Shown: positions 1 to 11,050 of the stretch, piece after piece
Position numbering within the stretch: the stretch's first letter is position 1
Layout of the letters: each line of letters starts with the position of its first letter
Origin: Enoplolaimus lenunculus
Taxonomy: Eukaryota; Nematoda; Enoplea; Enoplida; Thoracostomopsidae
Direction of reading: 5' to 3'
DNA length: 64,000 bases
Assembly: GCA_030248215.1 (NCBI GenBank)
Contig: JASANG010000244.1
Span: forward strand, 302,685-366,684
Notes under the pieces: generated by a model
Told to the model about the DNA's origin: nothing
Databases searched by the model: none
Seen by the model: the letters and a program-made list of their open reading frames with translations, nothing else
Program-made: the position numbers and the translations under genes

Positions 1-587
1 TCAGTTGTTTCTTTTGTTATAGATGCAGTTCTTTAGTGTTTAGCAGCCGAAATTTGTTCGCAGATGGATTTAAAGTTGTAGAGTGCTGGTTTCTTTTCTT
101 GATGTTACTAGAACATCTTTCGTTTCAGAAAATTGGTTCATTTCAGGCTATGTAGTTAATATGTTGGTTTTACAACTAGTTTTACCCAAGCGTTGGGATT
201 TAATTTCAACCGGTCTGTGTTGACTGGCGTGCATATGAAATTAAGCTCTGTTTTATTACTGTTTTTCAAAGTATTGTGTGTTTTTGTAAGAGCCACTAAC
301 AAACGGCGTATTTATGTATTCTTCGTACAAACATATATATAATTTTCTTAATGTGATATTTTATGTGGATTTTAGCAAATGTAACACTTGTTGAATATCC
401 TACTTGTTCAATGTCATTTTAGTAAATTTCTTCGTCTTATTTTGTATTTTGAGCTATATTGGGATCAAATATAGTTTTCTAAAACATACGTTTCTCCCGC
501 TGGCTTTATTGTAGTAAATGCAAAGGGGACATGTTTATTATGCGATCCTCCCCGCAGAGAGGTACTGGCTTAGAGATTATAGCACGC

Positions 588-1230
588 AGGATGCAACCAG
601 AGGTGAAAAGTAGCGAAAATCCAGAGGTCAACGTTTGCTGAAGACGACGGTATGATGGCGTAGCGAATGGTATTTAAAGTGTTTCAACAATTTGTAAGAA
701 ATCGTGAAAAAACTCAATTGTGCCGAACGGTAAAGCGTAAGTACGTAACCGACGGTGCCATTTTTGTAAAACTGCACATTTTTGTAACAAAATTGCCGAA
801 ACCTGCAGCAATTGTACCGTAGTCGTAGGTCGATTTACTGCCGGAGGCAGACCTCCAATACACCCTCACACAGACTTTAGATTAGGTTTATGTTTACTTA
901 GGCTTGTAGTAGGTAGGTATTAATAAAAGTTGACCCTTGAAAATTCGTTCCTCCAAAATTTGTAAACGAGGATTTTTAAAGGAATAGTTTTTGTAAACCG
1001 CACATTTTTGTAACAAAATTGCCGAAACCTGCAGCAATTGTACCGTAGTCGTAGGTCGATTTACTGCCGGAGGCAGACCTCCATTACACCCTCACACAGG
1101 CTTTAGATTAGGTTTATGTTTACTTAGGCTTGTAGCAGGTAGGTATTAATAAAAGTTGACCCTTGAAAATTCGTTCCTCCAAAATTTGTAAACGAGGATT
1201 TTTAAACGAATAGTTTTTGTAGTACCGTTT
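588..1230. repeat. CAGGGTGCAACC-type MITE remnant with a 226-bp internal tandem duplication
   Basis: The left part matches the GCAACC-GGAGGTG end of a hAT-like MITE family seen elsewhere in the window. Bases from about 774 to 1225 are two direct copies of a 226-bp unit (starts 774 and 1000), each holding a GGAGGCAGACCTCCA block. The copies are nearly identical, so the duplication is recent. No coding sequence is seen from 1 to 2348. Confidence 0.65.
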
Positions 1231-1451
1231 CAGCGTTTTGTAAGGAAAAAACGACTAATGCTAACTACGTAGATTTGGTAATCAAACGGTTCAGTTGTTT
1301 ATAAATATTTGACTAAAGGATTTTGATCTTGAAGTGAAACCCAATAGATCTTTATCGCAGCAGTATGTAACCATGTCAGCGCTGATCCTTTATAGAATCT
1401 TCTCGTCAGAATGTACTTAAATACGTCTAGTAAGTACGATGTTTTTAGAAA

Positions 1452-1775
1452 ACAGGGTGCAACCAGATGTGCAAAAAATACCCGAGCCGGGAGTCAGCAA
1501 AGGTTGCCAAAGCCAGAAATGAAGCCAGTGGTGAGACGTAATTAGGTAGTTTAAGATAACGTGTAATTGTCCAACTTTAGCAAATATCCGTAAGGTGTTG
1601 TTAAATCTTTTAGTTTTATACGAGTATCTTTTACGAAATCTGCAATTTTTTCCACAAAGTTGTACCAAAAGTTAAAACAACGTATTAAACAATTAAATTT
1701 TGTAAAACTGTACCAAATTTCACTAACTAAATTGCCGGAACTTCTGGCAGAAATTCTACCGAAGCTGGAGGTAAT
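1452..1775. mobile_element. hAT-like MITE, CAGGGTGCAACC family
   Basis: It starts with CAGGGTGCAACCAGA and ends near a GAAGCTGGAGG block. Its interior resembles the copies at 13149 and 43555. It is diverged and the right end is uncertain. Confidence 0.5.
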
Positions 1776-1782
1776 TTGAGTT

Positions 1783-2155
1783 CGAATCAAAATAGATCTG
1801 TATCCCTAACATAAGTGTCCGTAACCGGATAGAGTCCCTTAACCCTAATTACAGTCCACAAATGTCACTTATTCCAAATTGTAGTGCATAAATGACTCCA
1901 GCACCAAATACCGTTGAGTTCTAAACTTTAAAGCATACTTAGTTTTGAAAGTTCATTCTTAAGTACCTTGTGTTATCGCTCAAGGTTTTAATACAAGGCA
2001 TTCAACGGATAGCTGCAATACCGAATATATATCAGTATCGAAGGGCGGGTTAAAAATAAATAACAGTCAGTAACCGAAAACATGAAGGTACCCTCTTGAG
2101 AGGCCAAATAAATATCAGTCCCCCTCTTATTCGTGTAACTACAGTACGGTCTGAA
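1783..2155. mobile_element. MITE, GACCCGAATAAGAG family, diverged copy
   Basis: It shares with the fuller copy at 29077-29521 the blocks for 'TCCCTAA..AAGTGTCCGTAA', 'GAGGCCAAATAAATATCAGT' and the CCCCTCTTATTCG end. Other copies lie at 20495, 40247, 46096 and 61798. No coding potential is seen. Confidence 0.65.
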
Positions 2156-2348
2156 GGTGGTTGAAAATTTTGTATCAGTATTCTGTAATAATATGTTTGT
2201 TTGATATTTCATCTAAGTACCACCGGGTCATAAGAACTGATAAGTGATACTGAATCTCGACGGCGCTTTCCAGTTTCGTGAAGATTTTGCTGAGTTGCTT
2301 CGGATAGTCTTTAGTAAGGGTTTAAAGCGTTTGGGCGTTGGTTTATAT

Positions 2349-5300
2349 TTATGTTGTGTGTCTTTCAACGCGTGTTAGAAATTTTGTCAAAATTTCGGCC
2401 AAATCGAAAATTCGGCTTGGTTTGAATGGATTCATTAGCAGCATGCCGTCGTTTGATTTGAGCTCGCTTTTGTTACGATCTGTTTCAACGCTATTCGCCT
2501 TTGCAACTTTTAACCGTGTTGTAGCTAATATTTTTGGTTGTTTGGTCGTTGCAGTTGCAAGTTTACCAGATTTTGGTTTACGCTTACTGATCACTATTCG
2601 TCCAATATCTTCTATCATGCGACTATTGAGTAAAGGGTTCAAGTAATCCCGGTTGCTGGCATGCGTTACAGGAGACCTTTTTGTTCCGTAAGTCGAATGT
2701 TTCTGAGCTGCAATGCGCAAATTATTTGTTAATAGTTTTGAAATGGGAATTACTGTAGAGTTGGCCGGGTCAAATGTTGATGGTTTGAGTCTTTCTGCAA
2801 GCAACGAAGCTAACATCATTTCTAACTGCTGTTCTGGATCTGTTTGCTTTAACTGTAATTCAGAAGAGTTGTGGTTTAATTTTTTCGACGTTTGGACACT
2901 AATAGTTGGTGTTAATAAGCGATGCTTATTTGTTTCGTTGAAATGTTTTGAAAAATTGTTTGAGTAGTTTTCGTTGATCGTTGATGTTTTCAAATCGTGA
3001 AGCTGTGGTATTTGGGATCCAACATTGCTTGTTGTTTTACCAAGAAAGAGGTTGTGTCCAGTTGGTCTTTGTGGCTTCGGTGAAAGCTTCAACCATGACT
3101 GATTACTTAGCGGAAACAAAGGTTTCATGCTAAGTAGTGGATATATCTTGGGAGCAGTGGGATTTCGCTCAAGAGGATAAACTCTGGACGCGTATGCTTT
3201 TGAGTTGCTATGATTGTTTTTCGGAAAAGATTTTGGCTTCGAAGAAATGCTTGTAGTTGATTTGTCTTCGTTGTTCATTTTTGGTATCTGCTGTATTAAC
3301 ATGTCTTGAAATGAGTCGACGTGTTGGAGTACAGACGGTAGTGTAGAACTAAATTGTGGATCGAATGCAGACATCGTTGGAAGGTAATCGCTTTTTGAAG
3401 ACCAAGACAGTAATCTGTAGTAGGCGGCAATTTCAGGTTTGATTTTGCGTTGTTTTTGAGTTGCGTTTACACTGAAATTTAAAAGGAATCTTTTTGGTGA
3501 ATGACTGAAGATGTAGAAATGGTGATTTAGAAATATACTATAAATTATGAACCGCAAAGCTTGTTAATTTGAGAAATTAATGTATTTTGACCAGTGGCTA
3601 TGCAGTATAACGTAAAACACATTTTGTCTAGGATATGTAAAATTTGTCGTATACAGTAGTTATACGTTGACGGTAACAGTAAGACTACTTTGTCTTTGTT
3701 TGCAACGGGGCTTTTTATTCAGTAACGTTCCTTGAAGGTATTTTTGAATGAATTTTCTTATTTAATCGAATTTCTTGTTATTTAGTTTTACTCAAAGTGC
3801 TACCGATTCCCGAAACTTGCGTACGTTTGTTACAATCAGCACTGATGTAACCACCTTTTGTAAACTGTCCAACATTTTTACGATATTTCGCACCGTATGT
3901 ACCCATTTCTCACCTTTTAGTATCGTTCGCAATTAGTAGTGTTGCAGGACTTGAGGTTGAATATTGCGTTGGAATCCAAAATATCCACGGCGGAATGGGT
4001 CCGCTATCGTTGAAAAGTGGAGTTCGTGTTACAGGTTTAATCGAAAGCTTTTTCGCTGAATCTTTAAGCCGAGTCTTTCGGTACTCCGAGCTGTCGCTTT
4101 TGGATTGATATTGTGCTAGTTCAGTCGATGAATTAATTGCGGAAACGTGGTGCATGTGCAAAAGACTGTTGGTTCTGTTACGTTTGGTGAGTAATGGTCC
4201 TAGCTGTGAATTAGCAACTTGTCGTATTGGTGACTGGAAATCAGGTTGAAGCGGCGGGGTTCGTATAGCTAAAACAGATTGTCAGTGTAGTTGACTATCG
4301 TGCATTTATGCAAATCAATTTTTAGGAATGCGTTTCACAGTGGAGGACCTAGGAATCTGGATTGGTAAGGATGGCTTGGGAAATGTTTAACGATTGTTGA
4401 ATAAATACACTGCAAAAAATGAAGAGTCAAATAGACTCTTTTCAAAATAGGCTTTTTGGGACTACACAAATTGGGTCAAAATTCCACTCTATTAGAGTCA
4501 CTTTCGACTCATTGAGTCGCACATTTGACTCTGGCGGAGTCGAATTTGACTCAGATTGTTTAGTTCCGAAAAGCCTATTTCGGAGAGAGTCAATTTGACT
4601 TACCATTTTTTGCAGTGTAGGGTACTGTCTTCAAAATTCAATAATGCATGTGTGTTTGGACCGGGTTACACGCACCTCTGCGCCGGTGGTGGTACACGCC
4701 CCTGGTGTTTGATGGATCTTAAAATCTATTTAACGCGGAAATGACATACTAAGAAGCTAGATTTACCGAGAGTAAAAAATTTTCCAATATCATCTATCAA
4801 GATTCCTATTAATAGTAATACAAATTATAGTCAGCTTACGCTCGCAGAGACCTGCTCGTGCAATGAAACCAGCGTTACAAGCACAGAATCTTTCGCCATG
4901 CCATAGTCCAGTTTGCGGTTGGCATATACTGAAAGTTTAAAAAATCCATAAGCTAATGTGAACCTCTGATCTGTAACCGGGTAAATATTTGCAATATTTA
5001 TTGCGGCTTTGGTACAGGTACCGTACCATGAGTATTACAATACCCTGGAGGTTTGTTTTATTCTTTTATTCTAAGCCCGCTAATGCGTATAGAATTTTCT
5101 TGAACCAGTTAGAATCATAGGGACACGGTAGTGTCACTATTATATGTTTCTTCCAAAAGTGTTCACGTCTCTCTTATGTTTCTATCAAAAGTCTATTATT
5201 TCTACTATTATATATACAAACGTATGTCATTCAAGATCATGGTAACCGCTTTTCATTCGCTATATTTAAAGAAAATTTGTCGAAGTATTAAACGTAAACG

Positions 5301-8300
5301 TTTTCATAAGATCGGAACCGCAAAATTTCGCATTGGTATTTGGATTAAAATCTTGTCGCAAGGTGTTCTACAGAGTCGTATATTGTAACAATCCAATTTC
5401 TTATGTGCTACATAAGTTACCTCAACCATATACGTTAAGCTATTTATTTAACGAAAATACTATTGTTTAGTACGTATATATGCGAAACATGTTGAGTGGA
5501 CAATTACGAAAAACATTGGCTTATATGATTACAAATTAGTAACAACATAGCTAGTTTTGGTGAAGGTACGGTAGATCGACCCCCCTAGAAACTGTAAGAG
5601 TATGTGATTTTCCGACGTATTTGAGGCAGCTGATTTCAAATCTGTTATTTATATTCTTGTAGGCCCGCTGGTTAAAAAAATATGCGCTTTCAAAGTTTCA
5701 GCCCATTTTGTAAACAAAACACCGGTCAAGTGCACCTGTGGCTGAGTGGTATGATGTTCACATACCACGGCGTTTTTTCAGCTTTTGGGTCGCGGGTTCA
5801 AGTCCCACTGGGGGAACTAAAAATTGAAATTTTATGTGTATTTTATGTGATTTTCAGACGTATTTGAGGCAGCTGATTTCAAATCTGTTATTTATATCCT
5901 TGCAGGTCCGTTGGTTAAAAAAATATGCGCTTTCAAAATTTCAGCCCATCTTATATGTAGTATATACAATGTAAACAAAAACACCGGTCAAGTGCACCTG
6001 TGGCTCAGTGGTATGATGTTCACATACCACGGCGTTTTTTCAGCTTTTGGGTCGCGGGTTCAAGTCGTACTGGGGGAACTAAAAATTGAAATTTTATGTG
6101 TATTTTTACCAAGGCGCGTTTTTGAAAACGTAGACGTAACATCAAGCTGTCGAAAACTGTTTGAGAGCGAAGTCGAACGCTAATTTAATGCTGAATCTTT
6201 ATAATGCAAAACCTTTCTCTTGATTCAAGTTGTGGTGGTTCAGGCCGGAGTGGCACCCACTGCATCCGCCAGTGGTATGAGATACACTTTTTATTTAATT
6301 CGTAGTAGGTGCCTAGATTTTACATTCGCGTGGGTTTTTTTCTAAACCTAGATTTACATTTAAGCTCAAAGTTTACGCGTAAAGTACAGATATCAGTTTT
6401 GATTTACTGCTCGATGTATTATTGGTAGCACCAAGTTGAGCACTGAAATGTCCAAAACTCGGTTTAGAATATTTGAAGAAATTTTGACGTGCAAAATTAA
6501 CACCATTAATTTAATAAGGTTCCCAAAGCAAGCAGTCTCTTTCAAAAACGTGACGCTCGAACACAGCGGGCTCTCATTATAGTATGAACCGGCCCAGATT
6601 TTTCAGGCCCACGCCCGCCCGCCTTAGTTTTTCGTTTTCGAAAAGAAAACAAGAATAAGTTACAAAGCAAACCTTATAGTTGCGGATTCGCAGTTTTGAC
6701 TGGGGATGGAATTGCATTATTAGAATTTCTTGTACAATTAAGAGGAAACGAACAAAAGTGTGTTTAAAGCAATTTTCCACGTCCGCATGTTGATGCAAAT
6801 GCGTATTCAGCATCTTTCACAAAATATTTGTTGCAGCCATACTTTTAAATGCTGCGCATTCCACTTATATATTTTACGCAATTCATGTGTGCAATACAAC
6901 ATTGAAAGTATGGGAATCAGTATTCTTCCAAAATACCGATTACAATACCGATACCGATGTATTGGTTCTACACTAGTATGCAGCATAAAATCAGTTTTCA
7001 CTAGAGCAAGTACTTATCAATTGTATTGATTTTCTATTTGAATTCAAACAATTTATATGAATTAAAATATATTAGCATTATAAATTGAGCGAGTTACCTA
7101 ATAAATAAAAATGAAATTAGGAAAGCGCGACTTTTGTGATTGTGAAAATGTAGTTTTTAATTTTCATGGAAATATAGCTTAACAGTTCTAAAACAATTAT
7201 AACGTGAGTATATATGACTTTAAATTTGACTTTTTCGTACTTAAGGTAAATTTACATCAAATTTCTTCCTAAAGCTTAGAAACTAGAATGAAAAGTGCCC
7301 CGATGTGGCCATAGAAAACGATATGTTTCGGTAGTAAGATTTTTAGTTCAATACCGCTAGTATTACAATTTCCATGCATGCGTATAAAGTTTAAAAACTA
7401 GATTAATTTGATGCCAATCAGCGTCCTCCCGAAACACGACACAACAATACTATAGAATTAATAAAAGTTAAATCATTGAGTTTGATTGACTGCGTAACGG
7501 AAACATATCCGCAACTTTTTCGGAGAAAAGTCACAATAGATAGTAAAGTGTCCCGACGAGGCTATAGAAAACGATAACGCATCAAGTTTTGGAGCTGTAT
7601 AAATTTTGTACCGTACAGTGCCCTCTCCATACTTGGCTAAACGGTACCCAGATTTTAAACTTTTAAAACATTAAAATATTTGAGTGAGTACGTAGCGAAA
7701 CAATATTTGCAACTTTGCTGACGAGATCTGCGTTGTATTCCAATGACGGCCAATGTAAAGATCAGGGGCGGAACGTTTTTCTGCGGGACTAGAATGGAAT
7801 AAGCTTAAGGTTTAGATTAATTTTTTGCTTGGCTTAGGCTTAGGATTATGCTCATTCTTACGCTTAGGTTTAGGCTTAGGAATATGCTCATGCTAACGCT
7901 TATGCTTAGGATTAGGAATATGCTTATAATACTGATCCGCTCCTGTTCTTTACATTGAGCCAATTGACGAACAAACACGTTTTTAATATTGGGTCACCAG
8001 CATTTTACGCTTAATTTGTACTTATATACTCTTTTTAAAACCCAAAATTTTTCTGCATATATTCGAAACTTCAGTGTACTAAGTCAAGAAACTAATGTCA
8101 CGAGTGTGTACTCAAATTATTTACATCAACCATAATTCGTCATTTATATTCTAGTATTTATTTCTTGTTTTAATATTTCGAAACAGTGGATCACATGTCT
8201 ATTTGGCCGCTGTCAGAGAAAGTTGCGGATATGTTTCCGTTACGCAGTCAATCAAACTCAATGATTTAACTTTTATTAATTCTATAGTATTGTTGTGTCG

Positions 8301-8760
8301 TGTTTCGGGAGGACGCTGATTGGCATCAAATTAATCTAGTTTTTAAACTTTATACGCATGCATGGAAATTGTAATACTAGCGGTATTGAACTAAAAATCT
8401 TACTACCGAAACATATCGTTTTCTATGGCCACATCGGGGCACTTTTCATTCTAGTATACATATATATTGGCACATTTTGCTGGACTTTTATACTGAATTA
8501 TTTAAAACACTAAACGTATCGCTTGTTCTTACACTCTAGTATACTACCACACAATTTTGGCAATAAAAATTTTTAAGTTGCGTAACAACGTTGATTTGAA
8601 CGGAATTTAACAACAACCTATTTCGCGCAGAGCATTGAGTGCTATCGGAGCAGGAGTCACCCAACAAGAAACCTTTATCGTCAGCCAATACCGCGGCAGA
8701 AACAGCAAGATGTATGATAATTGATAGTTTAGAATAATTTATAATTAATAATAATTGCAT
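2349..8760 (-). CDS. Secreted EB/EGF-like cysteine-module protein, four exons
   Basis: Exons on the minus strand are 8618-8760, 4840-4928, 3914-4268 and 2349-3471. Together they make 1710 nt (569 residues plus stop). All three junctions agree in phase, and acceptors are of the TTTCAG/TTTTAG type. Exon 1 gives a hydrophobic leader followed by DDKGFLLGDSCSDSTQC. Exon 2 completes a six-cysteine-type module (ICQPQTGLWHGERFCACNAG, then LCE), the pattern of EB or EGF-like domains of secreted or membrane-attached nematode proteins. The rest (about 490 residues) is Ser/Thr/Asn/Lys-rich with no recognised domain and no membrane segment. Intron 1 (about 3.7 kb) holds a fold-back repeat, a telomere-repeat MITE and a duplicated tRNA-like repeat. 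The stop is followed by another open stretch in a second frame (to about 2235), reachable by a 68-nt intron, so the C-terminus could differ. Function unknown; a matrix or secreted role is inferred. Confidence 0.72.
4406..4619. mobile_element. TA-flanked MITE with splice-site-like ends (copy 1)
   Basis: It begins TACACTGCAAAAAATG and ends TTTTTTGCAGTGTA, with TA target duplications. It is filled with repeats of GAGTC/GACTC. Read on the minus strand, its start contains ATG|GTAAGTC, a strong 5' splice site, and its other end is an acceptor-like tract. It lies in intron 2 of the EB-module gene. Confidence 0.8.
5601..6100 (+). repeat. Tandemly duplicated tRNA-derived SINE-like unit
   Basis: Two direct copies about 243 bp apart (5601 and 5844) each contain a tRNA-like block (about 5725-5815 and 5988-6078). 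The block has an A box (GTGGCTGAGTGGT) and a B box (GGGTTCAAGTCC). The acceptor stem halves do not pair well, so this is a tRNA-derived repeat rather than a functional tRNA. The second copy has about 20 extra bases before the tRNA-like part. Confidence 0.6.
7282..8455. repeat. Fold-back element: 237-bp inverted repeats around a 700-bp spacer
   Basis: Arms at 7282-7518 and 8219-8455 are reverse complements with no mismatch seen by eye. They start ACTAGAATGAAAAGTGCCCC. A diverged extra copy of the same unit (GTGTCCCGACGAGGCTATAG) follows the left arm near 7545. The spacer holds a telomere-repeat MITE at 7748-7962. No ORF is seen. The whole lies in intron 1 of the EB-module gene. Confidence 0.85.
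7748..7962. mobile_element. Telomere-repeat MITE (TTAGGC-bearing), inside the fold-back spacer
   Basis: Its ends are GGCCAATGTAAAGATCAGGG and CCTGTTCTTTACATTGAGCC. The interior carries irregular TTAGGC-type repeats (CTTAGGCTTAGG, GCTTAGGTTTAGG). Flanks CCAATGAC and CAATTGAC look like a decayed 8-bp target duplication. Confidence 0.7.
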
Positions 8761-9100
8761 AGCTATCAATATTGCATAGTTGCATTATTGCAATAATTCA
8801 AGTCTAAAACAATCAAACTGGTATTCCAATTAAGGCATTCTCTGGTTCGCAGTGGCTACAAACCCGCAGATCGCTGGTTTTTTCAAATTGACAAGGGTTT
8901 GTAAGAAAATAAGAGTTTGGAGAACCTGGGGTCGAATGTCACTTGCGCTTTTACGTTACTTCATACAGTGAAATATTCAATTGCTAATATTTTTTCTGGC
9001 GCTATGAAGAATCACACAGTGGTACAGGTTCGAATTTTATTACTTGTTTATATACTTTCTACCACAAAAGTTCCCTCCTTATTTATGGAGTAGTGTGGTA

Positions 9101-9408
9101 TGGGTACTTTTTACTTTCCAATGACGAGGCTGCCGCCCACGAAGGCCCTCCCGTGTACTTTTTTCAAGGGATGCTAAACAGCCTGCGAGGTTGTCACCCT
9201 GCAAACACAACAGTAAGGAGCGGATTTTCACAACAGCTAAAATTTCGAATGAACTACTTTAGATACTGAGCTTAAATCTATAGGATCAGAACCGCTCAAT
9301 GCGAGGGAGGAGCTTGAAGGTGACAGCCGCGTATCCTGCTTAGGGTCCCTTAAAATTATTTGGGTTCAGAGGGCGGCAGCCGTTCTTTTAGAAACTAAAA
9401 AGTGACCA
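9101..9408. mobile_element. MITE with GGCTGCCGCCC inverted ends
   Basis: The left end (TACTTTTTACTTTCC then GGCTGCCGCCC) is repeated inverted at the right end (GGGCGGCAGCC then ACTAAAAAGTG). It is about 300 bp long with no ORF. The superfamily was not assigned. The stretch from 8761 to 11050 holds this element and the next, and otherwise nothing I recognise. Confidence 0.55.
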
Positions 9409-9935
9409 TGAGGCACCGCTCTAGAATTGTGAGCGGCATTGTGCAATTCGGAACTGAATTATGCTGAAATCGTAGTCGTAACAAAAAATTCATACTGGAA
9501 ACAGAACCGAAATGTGAACAATAAATTTTCAAAGTCAATGCTTTTCATGTACCAACTCTAACTATACGTAATTAGCATGCGCTAAATCAATATATCTGTT
9601 TCAGAGTGTACGGTATTGATGTTAAGCTCCGACTGTTGAGAGCTAAACAGATCTGCTGGCAAATTTTAAACATAATTGCAATAATATACAGGTTAGAACC
9701 GATGAAAATTTACGATTATAATTGCGATTATAACTGCAATCGAAATCGGAATTGAAACCGGAACTGGATTTGAATCGGAATTTTAATCGAAATCGGAGTT
9801 CCGTTTGCACCCTGCTGGGAGAAGGGGGTGCTTCTGTTTATTAAATTATAAACTAGCGTTAACACATTGCGAAATAATCATTAAGGTACACGCTTCCAGG
9901 TCCGTCGAGACGTTTGCAGCTTGATATATTGTCGT

Positions 9936-10089
9936 CAGGGTACAACCGGAGGTCTGCCTCAACTAGTTAACCATTATCGTTACTATCTAATTTCGCCTCA
10001 ACTCCGGTTCCGGCTCCGGCTCCGACAAGTTTCGTTGACCTCCGGCTCTGGCTCCGGCTCCGGTATTTTTCACCTCCGGTTGCACCCTG
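9936..10089. mobile_element. hAT-like MITE, CAGGGTACAACCGG ends
   Basis: Termini CAGGGTACAACCGGAGG and CCTCCGGTTGCACCCTG are inverted. An exact 8-bp duplication, ATTGTCGT, flanks both sides (9928-9935 and 10090-10097). CAGNG ends with an 8-bp target duplication are the hAT hallmark. The interior contains short CCGGCT repeats. Confidence 0.85.
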
Positions 10090-11050
10090 ATTGTCGTGCA
10101 TTTAAAACTGTGGTCAAAAACGCTGAAAGCCTTGCAACATTTTCTGTTTGATGTGTAGAAAAACAAATTCATTTTCAGACAAATCTTAATATTCGAAACA
10201 AGCTTGTTTGCTTAAGCTATCAAACAATTGTTGCATAAGATTTAGTAGTGTGAAAAAACCTGCTCAAAATTGCATTTTCAGTTTTGTCACTTGAAATTGT
10301 GTAAAAGTTACAAGTAAACGCTATCAACGAGCGGATCTAGACTCAGCGGCAAGGCGATAGGCGCTGTCATAAATTTTTTCACGGAAAATGATAGGGTCCC
10401 TACCGGAACATTTTTTGCGTTTGTTTTCTGTTATTAAGATTGTCTTCTGAATTCGCGTTTGCTTTTGGTTGCGTGGTATATTTTACTATCTATATTGCAT
10501 CACTCATTATAATTTTTTTCAGCCGCGACTGGAGTGGATGCTTTTGCTTTAGAACTGTTACTCTTGTATTTATCATTTTTCTGTATTTGGGCAGCGAGTT
10601 AGAGTGCATTTGGGTTTGAAACTAATTTGTACTTCTTTGAAAAAACAATATACACTTAATAGATATCAGGTGATAATTATTTTGTTGTCTAAGTAACCAA
10701 ATATATTGAATTTATTTATACATTTAAATAAGTAACACAGCGTGCCAATAGTTTGGTTTGGCAAACTTTTTATAATTGATACTCTTTGATGTATAGGTAA
10801 AGGACATAAGTATTTTATTTTTCTTTCAACGGCGTATACAAGGGGGTGTAAAATGACGTAGGCTAGCCATGAAATTTCTGAAAAAAACCCAAAACAATGC
10901 TTTCACAGGGGGTACAATAACTTGCAAATGTCAAAACGTTTTACCGCTCGATACTGTCTTGTTCGCAGAAAAACTTTTAGATATGGTTTAGCTCGTTTCG
11001 AAAAAAATATTGCCTACGCCTCTGTTTCGTTTAAGAATTTTATTTCATAC

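Noticed and set aside
23-181. Open plus-strand frame after a polypyrimidine tract and TTATAG at the left edge, possible terminal exon
   Set aside because: 53 codons, hydrophobic and AT-driven, no upstream sequence to test the splice; not enough to call.
5725-6078. Functional tRNA genes
   Set aside because: A and B boxes are present but acceptor stems do not pair and the unit is tandemly repeated with SINE-like flanks.
10518-10600. Short hydrophobic plus-strand exon after TTTTTTTCAG
   Set aside because: Only 25 codons with no in-phase partner upstream; expected by chance.
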